A DNA stretch of 7,901 nucleotides, from NCBI GenBank assembly GCA_964353405.1, contig CAYGWJ010000485.1, positions 1-7,901 on the forward strand, read 5' to 3'. The notes under the pieces are model-generated. The model did not search any database, was not told the origin of the DNA, and worked only from the letters and a program-made list of their open reading frames with translations. This document shows positions 1 to 5,255 of this stretch, one piece after another (the stretch's first letter is position 1; every line of letters starts with the position of its first letter). This stretch comes from JBGLNJ01 sp964353405 (lineage in GTDB: Bacteria; Chloroflexota; Anaerolineae; Fen-1058). A program made the position numbers and the translations under genes.

Positions 1-102
1 CCCCGCGACGGTCACCACACTCACAACCAGCAGCAGCCACACCCACAGGCGCGGCCCCATCACGATCCAACGCGAAATCCCAACAGGTGTATACTTGAAC
101 AT
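1..102 (-). CDS. N-terminus of a membrane or secreted protein (partial)
   Basis: This is an open frame of 34 codons running off the left edge; reading from ATG at 102 it gives MFKYTPVGISRWIVMGPRLW followed by a strongly hydrophobic run (VWLLLVVSVVTVAG). The start at 102 is preferred over the internal ATG at 60 because GGGAG lies 7 nt upstream of it. The short positively charged lead-in followed by Leu/Val-rich sequence is what one sees at the first membrane helix of a sensor kinase or at a signal peptide. Nothing else of the protein is visible, so no function is assigned. It lies about 200 bp downstream of the small membrane-protein gene at 303-665 and on the same strand, with a possible extended -10 promoter in the gap. 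Confidence 0.55.
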   Translation of the reverse strand, partial: MFKYTPVGISRWIVMGPRLWVWLLLVVSVVTVAG

Positions 103-169
103 ACGCAGGCTCCCGGGAACCGAAGTGTCGTCTTGGTCAACTGCAACTCTACCCCAAAAGCCTGCGAAC

Positions 170-178
170 TGTATATCA
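170..178 (-). promoter_or_regulatory. possible extended -10 promoter for the left-edge gene
   Basis: Read on the minus strand this is TGATATACA, that is, TGn followed by a TATACA hexamer (4 or 5 of 6 consensus bases). A TTGACA sits upstream (188-193) but only 12 bp away, too close for a normal sigma-70 spacer, so an extended -10 reading is the more reasonable one. It would give a leader of roughly 60 nt before the ATG at 102. The evidence is weak and rests on motif match and position only. Confidence 0.3.
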
Positions 179-302
179 GCTCGATCATGTCAAAAGGGCG
201 CGTTTTGCAGACCCTCGCATCCGAATCGCTTGTATTTACGGGCGTGGCTCGTCCCCAACGCGAAACGCTCTCTACGGTCAAAAGTGACTGGTAAGGCGCA
301 AG

Positions 303-665
303 TCAAAGCCCCAATCGCTTTTGCAGCAGCATTACGATCAGCACGCCCGCTCCCCAGATGGCATAGCCCGCGAGCAGCGTCGGCCCCAGCTTCATGTCCG
401 CGCGCAAAGCCATCCACGCGACCAACAGAAATCCCACCGTTGGGAAAATGCTCACGACCAAACTCTTGGCGAATTCGCGCATGGACACGCCATCGCCGCC
501 CGTCGCGCTGTACAACAGCCACATCGCCAGTGGGACGTTGACCGGCATCGTGACCGTAATCGCGGCGATCAGCGTGCTTTGCTTTTGCAGAACCGCCACT
601 GCAAGGATGACGCCAAACGCAATCAGGATACGCGAGATTTCTTGCCAACTCACCAGTGACCTCAT
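303..665 (-). CDS. small integral membrane protein, GlpM/DUF3147-like
   Basis: This is a 120-residue protein made almost wholly of hydrophobic segments. There are about four helices, roughly residues 10-26, 30-52, 66-88 and 95-115, with short polar turns (SATGGDGVSMRE near 54-65 and ALRADMKLGP near 85-95). Length, helix layout and the spacing of the Pro/Gly positions recall the small inner-membrane GlpM/DUF3147 group, which has no well-defined biochemical activity; this match is from memory and tentative. The start at 665 has AGGA about 8 nt upstream. The gene follows the tyrosine phenol-lyase gene by 69 bp, but a terminator-like hairpin stands between them. I see no convincing -10 box in the gap, so it may depend on read-through or on a promoter I cannot recognise. 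Confidence 0.7.
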   Translation of the reverse strand: MRSLVSWQEISRILIAFGVILAVAVLQKQSTLIAAITVTMPVNVPLAMWLLYSATGGDGVSMREFAKSLVVSIFPTVGFLLVAWMALRADMKLGPTLLAGYAIWGAGVLIVMLLQKRLGL

Positions 666-681
666 GGAATTTTCCTACTCC

Positions 682-711
682 TCAAAACAAGAGCGCGGGG
701 CTGCCCGCGCT
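682..711 (-). terminator. rho-independent terminator after the tyrosine phenol-lyase gene
   Basis: On the minus strand a GC-rich stem AGCGCGGG / CCCGCGCT with a short loop (692-711) is followed by CTTGTTTTG (682-690). It lies 24 bp past the stop codon at 735. The stem is strong. The U-run is interrupted, so termination may be partial, which could let some transcript reach the gene at 303-665. Confidence 0.6.
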
Positions 712-714
712 GAC

Positions 715-741
715 TCGACACTGACCACTGACCACTATCCA
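715..741. repeat. short tandem heptamer running into the lyase stop codon
   Basis: On the plus strand two perfect CTGACCA units (720-726 and 727-733) follow a CGACA lead-in and are followed by a degenerate unit, CTATCCA. The degenerate copy contains the lyase stop codon (735-737). It probably marks slippage or a remnant of dispersed low-complexity sequence. No function is visible. Confidence 0.4.
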
Positions 742-2123
742 CTCATTTCTTCAAACCTTGCCTGGAAGAACCGCAGGCTCTCCGGCTCGTACACCATCTT
801 GAGACCCTTGATGCTGTCCCGCTCTTCATACAATGCCTGGCAGCTTTCCGCCACGACGTCCATGTGCAGATTCGTGTACACACGGCGCGGGATGGTCAAG
901 CGCACCAGCTCCAACTTGGGGTGACGGTGGTCGCCTGTCTTGGGGTCGCGTCCCGCGCTGACGATGCCGCGCTCCATCGAGCGCACGCCGCTATCCACAT
1001 AGAGCGCCGCCGCCAATGCCTGAGCGGGGAACTGGTCTTGCGGCAGGTGCGGCAAGAATCGCCTGGCATCGAGAAAGACGGCGTGACCGCCGACCGGCAC
1101 GACAATCGGCACACCGGTTTCTTGCAGTTTGCGGCCAAGATACTCGACCTGCCGCACGCGGCTGGCGATGTAGGCGTCATCCACCATCTCGTATATGCCG
1201 CGCGCGATGGCTTCCATGTCGCGTCCGGCGAGGCCGCCGTACGTGTGCAGCCCTTCAAAGACGACGACCATCTCTTTGGCTTTGGTAAAGAACCACTCGT
1301 TGTTCGTGGCGATGAATCCGCCAATGTTCACGAGGTTATCTTTTTTAGATGAAATCGTCAGACCCTCGCCATAGCTCATCATCTCGCGCAGGATTTCGCG
1401 GACCGGCTTGTCACGGTAACCTTGTTCCCGCTGTTGGATGAAATAGCAATTCTCGATGGCGCGCGTGGCGTCAAAGATGATAGGCAGGTTGTAACGCCTG
1501 GCCCACGCGGCGACCTCGCGCAAGTTGGCCATCGAAAATGGCTGGCCGCCCGCCATGTTCACACAGGGCGCAATCGAAAGATACGCAATGGACTGGGCGC
1601 CTACGGGCGTGTCGTCCACCAGTTTTTGCAGTTTGGCCATGTCCACGTTGCCCTTGAAGGGATGCGGGCTTTGCGGATCGTGCGCCTCGTCAATGATGCA
1701 ATCGTAAAAAATGCCACCCGCTCGTTCGGCATGCTCGCGGGTGGTGGTAAAGTACATGTTCATCGGCACATACTGGCCTGGCTTGATGCGAATCTGCGAG
1801 GTGATGTGCTCGGCGGCGCGGCCCTGGTGAGTGGGCACCAGGTACTTGAAGCCGTAAATCTCGTTGACGGCGCGCTCGAGGTTGTAGAAATTGCGCGCTC
1901 CGGCGTACGCTTCATCGCCCAGCAGCATCCCCGACCACTGCCAGTCGCTCATGGCGTTGGTGCCAGAATCCGTCAGCAGGTCAATGTAGACGTCCTCACT
2001 TTTGAGCAGGAAGGTGTTGTAACCGGCGGCCTTGATTCTATCCTCGCGGTATTCCTGCGTGGTCATCTTGATCGGCTCGACCATCTTGATCTTGTACGGC
2101 TCGGCGAGGGTGCGCTGTTTCAT
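735..2123 (-). CDS. tpl: tyrosine phenol-lyase (beta-tyrosinase), PLP-dependent
   Basis: This 462-residue cytoplasmic enzyme of the tryptophanase/tyrosine phenol-lyase family should split L-tyrosine into phenol, pyruvate and ammonia. Several features favour the lyase over tryptophanase: the early SGTNAMSD and GDEAYAG segments; GVRSMERG, which supplies the phenol-side Met383 and Arg385 where tryptophanase has other residues; and LRFF (Phe452), where tryptophanase has a His. The PLP lysine is K261 in SSKKD. Asp218 and Arg221 (DATR), Tyr73, Gln100, Arg102, Thr126 and Arg408 line up with the Citrobacter active site. Family members are about 456 residues, so length supports the start at 2123; ATG at 2126 is equally open. 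Upstream ATGs at 2156 and 2273 are unlikely because the -10 box lies at 2158-2163. Oddity: the pocket loop reads EGLHTYGG instead of EGMPSYGG. No tyrosine permease or TyrR-like regulator is adjacent. Confidence 0.92.
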   Translation of the reverse strand: MKQRTLAEPYKIKMVEPIKMTTQEYREDRIKAAGYNTFLLKSEDVYIDLLTDSGTNAMSDWQWSGMLLGDEAYAGARNFYNLERAVNEIYGFKYLVPTHQGRAAEHITSQIRIKPGQYVPMNMYFTTTREHAERAGGIFYDCIIDEAHDPQSPHPFKGNVDMAKLQKLVDDTPVGAQSIAYLSIAPCVNMAGGQPFSMANLREVAAWARRYNLPIIFDATRAIENCYFIQQREQGYRDKPVREILREMMSYGEGLTISSKKDNLVNIGGFIATNNEWFFTKAKEMVVVFEGLHTYGGLAGRDMEAIARGIYEMVDDAYIASRVRQVEYLGRKLQETGVPIVVPVGGHAVFLDARRFLPHLPQDQFPAQALAAALYVDSGVRSMERGIVSAGRDPKTGDHRHPKLELVRLTIPRRVYTNLHMDVVAESCQALYEERDSIKGLKMVYEPESLRFFQARFEEMSG

Positions 2124-2128
2124 CATGT

Positions 2129-2134
2129 CCTCCT
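2129..2134 (-). promoter_or_regulatory. ribosome binding site deciding the lyase start
   Basis: AGGAGG on the minus strand lies 5 nt before the ATG at 2123 and only 2 nt before the adjacent ATG at 2126. The spacing favours 2123 as the main start. Confidence 0.75.
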
Positions 2135-2157
2135 CATCAGGTTTTGGGGCTGCCATG

Positions 2158-2186
2158 ATTATACGTCCGCGCGGCCTTCCGGGCAA
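2158..2186 (-). promoter_or_regulatory. sigma-70-type promoter of the tyrosine phenol-lyase gene
   Basis: A perfect TATAAT (2163-2158) is preceded by 17 bp and then TTGCCC (2186-2181), which matches four of six -35 bases. Predicted transcription starts near 2150, giving a leader of only about 25 nt that contains the AGGAGG site. I see no operator-like palindrome between promoter and gene. Confidence 0.65.
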
Positions 2187-2256
2187 TTGACCCTCATCCC
2201 TGCCAACCTTCGGTCGTCTTGTCCCCTGACTGTCTAATCCGTATGTCGGGTTCGAG

Positions 2257-2313
2257 GTAGGGCGGCTTTCCAAGCCGCCGTCTCGTGGGCGGCAGGTTAG
2301 AAACCTGCCCTAC
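2257..2313. repeat. paired palindromes bounded by GTAGGGC / GCCCTAC (REP-like)
   Basis: Two hairpins stand side by side. The first is GGCGGCTT-tcc-AAGCCGCC and the second is GGCAGGTT-aga-AACCTGCC. The outer ends are inverted copies, GTAGGGC on the left and GCCCTAC on the right, so the unit is itself an imperfect palindrome about 57 bp long. A GTATG(T) at 2241-2246 mirrors ACATAC at 2312-2317, which may extend it. It sits between the copper operon terminator and the lyase promoter, as expected for a dispersed REP-type element. Confidence 0.6.
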
Positions 2314-2369
2314 ATACAAACAAGACAGCCAGGGCGTCTTCTCCCCACCTTTGGCGGGGGGACATGGAA

Positions 2370-2404
2370 GCGAAAATAAAACCCCGCCAGTTCTGACGGG
2401 GTTT
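2370..2404 (-). terminator. rho-independent terminator of the copper operon
   Basis: On the minus strand the stem AAACCCCG / CGGGGTTT, continued by CAG/CTG beyond one mismatch, is followed by TTTTATTTTCG. It lies about 30 bp past the YHS stop codon, which closes the operon. A second small hairpin just downstream (CCCCGCC-aaa-GGTGGGG, 2343-2359) has no U-run and is not counted as a terminator. Confidence 0.8.
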
Positions 2405-2432
2405 GGCTCAGGCTGCCATGGGGAATGGCGGC

Positions 2433-2585
2433 CTACTCTTGCTTGCCGGCGAATTTTTCCGGGTCTTTATCAAACTCGCGCTTACAGCCCGGCGCGCAAA
2501 AATAGTATGTTTTGCCCTTGTACTCGGACTGGGCGGGCGCGGTCTTTTCATCCACATCCATGCCGCACACTGGGTCTTTAGCCAT
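2433..2585 (-). CDS. YHS-domain metal-binding protein (50 residues)
   Basis: This short gene encodes MAKDPVCGMDVDEKTA followed by a YKGKTYYFCAPGCK core and a final KDPEKFAGK. The DPVCGM opening (C7), the aromatic YYF run and the C30-x3-C34 pair are the signature of the YHS domain, which occurs in heavy-metal ATPases and as small free-standing proteins and is thought to bind Cu or related metals through cysteine thiolates. The start is firm: an AGGAGGTG sequence lies 7 nt upstream. The ATG sits 8 nt inside the end of the acetyltransferase gene, so translation is probably coupled. It is the last gene of the csoR operon, ahead of a terminator. The likely role is holding or passing on metal in the cytoplasm; the metal itself is inferred from context. 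Confidence 0.88.
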   Translation of the reverse strand: MAKDPVCGMDVDEKTAPAQSEYKGKTYYFCAPGCKREFDKDPEKFAGKQE

Positions 2586-3186
2586 GACGAATCACCTCCT
2601 TTCCTGCCTGCCATTCCTGGCGTGTCAATTCCATCTCGTAAAAAAGCGCCTCTGTCTGGCCGTCCTGGCGCCGAAAGTAGGCCCGCAAGTCGGCGTAACG
2701 CGGATCGTCCAGGAAGGCCACCACCGCTTCGTCGCCGACGGGCCGATACAGATCCGTCACGCGGCGAAAGCCAAGCTTTTGATACACGTGAACCGAACGC
2801 CGGTTGGAGGCCGAAACATCCAGCGCCACGACGCTGAAACCGCCCTCGTCAAAATACAAGTCCAGAAAGCCTGTCAGCGCTTCGGCGCCCAAGCCGTGAT
2901 TGACAAACTCGGCGCCGATGCTGATGCCCAGGCGCGCGCTGGTATGACCGTCTATATCGCGCAGGCTGATACGCCCAACCACCTGCCCTGAAACTTCAAG
3001 GGCGAACTCGCGGCGAGTCGGGTCGCCCGTCCGCAGCGCGAACCAATCATCACGCTCCTGCGCCGATTGGTCGGGCACGTTGTAGCTGGCCAGCAACGGG
3101 TCGGCGAAGGGCTGCCAGATGGCGATCGCATCCACATCCGCGCGCTGCAACGGCCGGATGACGAGCCGCGCGGTGCGCACCTGCAT
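2578..3186 (-). CDS. GNAT-family N-acetyltransferase (RimJ/RimL-like)
   Basis: This 202-residue protein opens with RTARLVIRPLQRADVDAI, the usual beginning of RimJ/RimL-type GNAT enzymes. The acetyl-CoA loop is seen at ISIGAEFVNHGLGAEAL (about 88-104), and the later ALDVSASNRRSVHVYQKLGF segment (121-140) matches the Asn-containing motif B region. Such enzymes move an acetyl group from acetyl-CoA to an amine; the acceptor cannot be read from sequence. The start at 3186 is chosen because its ATG overlaps the stop of the upstream metallochaperone gene (TGATG), which implies translational coupling; the open frame continues to 3357 only as a shadow of that gene. The 3' end overlaps the YHS gene. 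A GNAT locked between two metal-binding proteins is unusual, and its role in metal stress is not predictable. Confidence 0.85.
   Translation of the reverse strand: MQVRTARLVIRPLQRADVDAIAIWQPFADPLLASYNVPDQSAQERDDWFALRTGDPTRREFALEVSGQVVGRISLRDIDGHTSARLGISIGAEFVNHGLGAEALTGFLDLYFDEGGFSVVALDVSASNRRSVHVYQKLGFRRVTDLYRPVGDEAVVAFLDDPRYADLRAYFRRQDGQTEALFYEMELTRQEWQAGKEVIRHG
2593..2600 (-). promoter_or_regulatory. near-perfect ribosome binding site of the YHS gene
   Basis: AGGAGGTG on the minus strand, placed 7 nt before the YHS ATG, matches the anti-Shine-Dalgarno sequence almost completely. It lies inside the last codons of the acetyltransferase gene. It is the strongest such site in the operon and suggests that the small metal-binding protein is made in excess of its upstream partners. 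Confidence 0.75.
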
Positions 3187-3392
3187 CAGTTGGCCGCCGG
3201 ATAGCCGATCTCTTCCATGAACGCCTTGATCTTGTCCCACGTGGCGGGGGCCTCCCAACTGACAGTGACCAGCCTGGTGTTCTGGTCCGCCTGAACCGAC
3301 TTGACGCCGGCCAGCTCGGCCACTTCGCGCTGGATGGTCATGGTGCAGTGACCGCAATGAATGGCCGGGGCTTGAAACGTTTTGGTTTCCAT
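3186..3392 (-). CDS. copZ: HMA-domain metallochaperone, CopZ-like
   Basis: This is a 68-residue single heavy-metal-associated domain with the beta-alpha-beta-beta-alpha-beta order of Atx1/CopZ proteins. The metal site is C13 and C16 in APAIHCGHCTMTI, where the usual GMxCxxC is replaced by AIHCGHC. GVKSV (about 29-33) and the closing EEIGYPA (about 60-66) are standard HMA landmarks. Such proteins carry Cu(I) in the cytoplasm and hand it to P-type ATPases or to the repressor. AGGAGAG lies 6 nt upstream of the ATG. The gene follows csoR by 124 bp and overlaps the acetyltransferase gene by 1 nt. The symbol is by family resemblance; other soft metals remain possible. Confidence 0.85.
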   Translation of the reverse strand: METKTFQAPAIHCGHCTMTIQREVAELAGVKSVQADQNTRLVTVSWEAPATWDKIKAFMEEIGYPAAN

Positions 3393-3418
3393 TTGATACT
3401 CTCCTGTGTTGTTTTTAT

Positions 3419-3437
3419 CGGCCAGGAAATCTGGCCG
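3419..3437. other. hairpin in the csoR-copZ spacer
   Basis: A perfect 7-bp stem CGGCCAG / CTGGCCG closes a 5-nt loop. It lacks a U-run on the minus strand, so it does not look like a terminator. In the mRNA it would sit about 27 nt before the chaperone start and could protect or separate the two halves of the transcript; that role is a guess. Confidence 0.45.
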
Positions 3438-3470
3438 GCGTGAAACGACCTATGTGCCGCGCTGTGCGAC

Positions 3471-3512
3471 CTGCGACTTGTCACCTGCGACTTGTTACCT
3501 GCGACCTGTTTC
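3471..3512. repeat. three tandem 14-bp units in the csoR-copZ spacer
   Basis: Units CTGCGACTTGTCAC (3471-3484), CTGCGACTTGTTAC (3485-3498) and CTGCGACCTGTTTC (3499-3512) follow one another without gaps, with a degenerate partial copy just before them. They end 5 bp short of the csoR stop codon. The array accounts for much of the 124-bp spacer and has no coding sense. Confidence 0.7.
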
Positions 3513-3516
3513 CCCG

Positions 3517-3795
3517 TCAGACCTTCCTCGACATCTCGAACACGTCGCTGATTTCTTCCAGCACTTTTTCGCGAGCGCGGGGGTCGTTCCCGCGCACCGC
3601 TTGTATCACGCACGTGTTCAGGTGGCTTTCCAGGATCAGCTCGTTAAGCTTGGCCATGGCGGCCTGTGTGGCAATGACCTGGCGCATCACGTCAACGCAG
3701 TACTGGTCTTCTTGGACCATTTTCTCAATGCCCTTGACATGGCCCTGAATGCTGCGCAAGCGGCGTATGACTTGATCTCGTGTTTTGGCGTCCAT
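3517..3795 (-). CDS. csoR: CsoR-family copper-sensing transcriptional repressor
   Basis: This 92-residue all-helical protein of the CsoR/RcnR (DUF156) family carries RRLRSIQGHVKGIEKMV at 11-27 and the metal ligands C33, H58 and C62. Spacings of 25 and 4 are the same as Cys36/His61/Cys65 of Mycobacterium tuberculosis CsoR, the Cu(I) pattern. This argues against a Ni/Co sensor (RcnR type, which needs extra His ligands) and against the persulfide sensor CstR (which lacks the His). The tetramer-forming repressor should leave DNA when it binds Cu(I). The start at 3795 has GGGGAG 6 nt upstream; longer in-frame reading would cross its own promoter. It heads the operon csoR-copZ-GNAT-YHS, and an operator-like palindrome in its leader indicates autoregulation. 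Confidence 0.92.
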   Translation of the reverse strand: MDAKTRDQVIRRLRSIQGHVKGIEKMVQEDQYCVDVMRQVIATQAAMAKLNELILESHLNTCVIQAVRGNDPRAREKVLEEISDVFEMSRKV

Positions 3796-3807
3796 CGGCT
3801 GCTCCCC

Positions 3808-3824
3808 ACCCCCACCGGGGGGGT
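3808..3824 (-). promoter_or_regulatory. CsoR-type operator (C-tract/G-tract palindrome)
   Basis: The plus strand reads ACCCCC-ACCGG-GGGGGT, an imperfect 17-bp palindrome centred at 3816, with a TA step on its right flank. Known CsoR-type operators are G/C tracts flanked by AT-rich steps of this kind. It covers the predicted transcription start and lies between the -10 box and the csoR start codon, where a bound repressor would block initiation. Binding itself is an inference. Confidence 0.7.
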
Positions 3825-3832
3825 ACGTGCGC

Positions 3833-3861
3833 AGTATAGCACGGCCTGCTTTCGATGTCAA
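3833..3861 (-). promoter_or_regulatory. sigma-70-type promoter of the csoR operon
   Basis: A perfect -35 TTGACA (3861-3856) and a -10 TATACT (3838-3833, five of six) are separated by exactly 17 bp. It is the best promoter in the window. Predicted start is near 3826, at the edge of the operator, giving a leader of about 30 nt. Confidence 0.85.
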
Positions 3862-3920
3862 GAGAGATTCGCAACAAGCAAATGGTGGAGGGGTGATGGC
3901 CGCTCGCGGTCCGGCGCGCG

Positions 3921-5255
3921 TCAACGCAGGGTCAGTTTCCCAAAGCGACTGGTGTCAGTGTTGTTATTGGCGGTGCCATGCCACATCAACTGCCCATCGC
4001 GCAATCCGCCGCTGTAACCCTGGTTGACGTTGATGCCCACGTCAAAGCCATACAAGGCTCCAACCGTCGGGGTGACGGCGAGGGTGGTCCACGGAAGGCC
4101 GATTTCTATGGAATAGCCTGTGGCCGTGGTTGCGTTCGCAAAGAGCACCGGCGTAGCACCTGGGTTATAGAGGTTAGACGTCGTGCCGCGTTTCTCGAAC
4201 AATTGAGGATAATTCCAGCCGACGATGTATTGCCAGTCGTCCAGCCCGTACGTGGTAGAGTAATCGTGATTCATGTCCAGATACACTTCAGCTGAATCGC
4301 CCTCCCAAATGACGGCGTTGGCGATCAGGACGCTGTCGGTAATCTCAACTCCTACGTACAGGTAATTGTTGTCCCAACGCGCCCGAAAGCGGGCGGTCAC
4401 CGTATAGGCGTTGCCCAGCACCACTTTTGTCACGTCATAGCACGGCCCGCTCCAGACCGGTTCGGTGAGCAGACCGTCCACATGGATCGTGCCGCGTGGA
4501 GCATCGGCCTGGCCCACAGAGGCGGGCTGGCATAAGAGCCGCGGAAACGGCGTGTTGGTGGGCGTAGGCGAGACAGGCGTGTTGGTGGGCGTGGGCGAGA
4601 CAGGTGTGTTGGTGGGCGTTGGCGTGACCGGCGTGTTCGTCGCGGTCGGCGTGGCCGTGGAGCGCGGAGGGGGAATCGGCGTGTCGGGCCGGTCGGTCGG
4701 TGGAACCGGCGTGGGCAGCGGCGTTGGTGGGACACGCGGTGTGCTCGTCGGCAGCGGCCTGGTGGCCGGCAGTGTCAAGGTCGCACGCGGCGTGGCGGTG
4801 GACCAGGCAGTGCCGGTCGGCGGGACGGGCGATGGGGGGGGCGTCGTAGTGGCGCGCGTGGAGGTCGGAGCCTGCGCGACGACCCTGGGCGTGGCAGTGG
4901 CCCCGGCGACTGGAGGCAAGACCAGCGGCGGGGCGACGACGCCGCGTCCCACGGGAGTCAGGAAATGAGCCAGATCCCAGGCGGGCGGCGTCATGATCTC
5001 TGGCCGGAGCGGTTCGATCGGCGTCTTTTGCCACGCGAGATAGTCTCTCTCCGGGTTTAATTCGGAGAGCATGTTGGCGGAAACTTGCCAGGTGCGAGAG
5101 GGCGTGATGGCGGCCTGGGCTGCCGCCATGAGACAGGCAAACATCCCCGCCAGCACCAGCACAAGCACCAACACGTCGCGTCGTCTCTGCTCACGCTCGT
5201 CGTGGGGCCGGGGGGCTGGAGCCGTGTCAGTCGGCTGGGGCGCGGATGGCGGCAT
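3921..5255 (-). CDS. membrane-anchored CBM9-like surface protein with Thr/Pro linker
   Basis: This 444-residue protein has three parts. A charged cytoplasmic start (HDEREQRRRDV) leads into one membrane helix at about 28-50. Residues about 120-238 are a Thr/Pro-rich low-complexity linker including TPTNTPVSP units. From about 254 to the end is a CBM9/DOMON-like beta-sandwich domain, shown by GTIHVDGLLTEPVW, RARWDNNYLYVGVEITD, EGDSAEVYLDMNHD and YSIEIGLPWTTL; these are the usual landmarks of family 9 carbohydrate-binding domains. No catalytic domain is attached. It is therefore probably displayed outside the cell to bind a sugar or other ligand. GAGG lies 9 nt before the ATG. The start overlaps the kinase gene by 29 bp, so the two are probably co-translated and may act together. 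Ligand unknown. Confidence 0.85.
   Translation of the reverse strand: MPPSAPQPTDTAPAPRPHDEREQRRRDVLVLVLVLAGMFACLMAAAQAAITPSRTWQVSANMLSELNPERDYLAWQKTPIEPLRPEIMTPPAWDLAHFLTPVGRGVVAPPLVLPPVAGATATPRVVAQAPTSTRATTTPPPSPVPPTGTAWSTATPRATLTLPATRPLPTSTPRVPPTPLPTPVPPTDRPDTPIPPPRSTATPTATNTPVTPTPTNTPVSPTPTNTPVSPTPTNTPFPRLLCQPASVGQADAPRGTIHVDGLLTEPVWSGPCYDVTKVVLGNAYTVTARFRARWDNNYLYVGVEITDSVLIANAVIWEGDSAEVYLDMNHDYSTTYGLDDWQYIVGWNYPQLFEKRGTTSNLYNPGATPVLFANATTATGYSIEIGLPWTTLAVTPTVGALYGFDVGINVNQGYSGGLRDGQLMWHGTANNNTDTSRFGKLTLR
4549..4656 (-). repeat. 27-bp tandem repeats encoding TPTNTPVSP units
   Basis: Three consecutive 27-bp copies (4549-4575, 4576-4602, 4603-4629) and a diverged fourth encode the Thr/Pro linker of the CBM9-like protein. 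The copies differ at only a few bases, which suggests recent expansion. Length in this tract is likely to vary between strains. Confidence 0.75.

Noticed and set aside
60..281. Minus-strand open frame of 73 codons between the left-edge gene and the GlpM-like gene
   Set aside because: It overlaps the better-supported start at 102 in another frame and lacks a ribosome binding site or any recognisable composition.
1422..2237. Plus-strand open frame of 271 codons
   Set aside because: It is antisense to the tyrosine phenol-lyase gene and runs through its promoter. The translation is featureless.
2124..2273. N-terminal extension of the lyase by 50 codons
   Set aside because: The extension covers the TATAAT promoter and has no similarity to the family. 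AGGAGG and family length both point to the start at 2123 (or 2126).
2343..2359. Second terminator after the YHS gene
   Set aside because: The stem CCCCGCC-aaa-GGTGGGG is sound, but no U-run follows it on the minus strand. The hairpin at 2370-2404 is the better terminator.
4465..4968. Gly/Val-rich plus-strand open frame
   Set aside because: It is the antisense reading of the Thr/Pro linker. Its repeats come from the 27-bp tandem units of the real gene.
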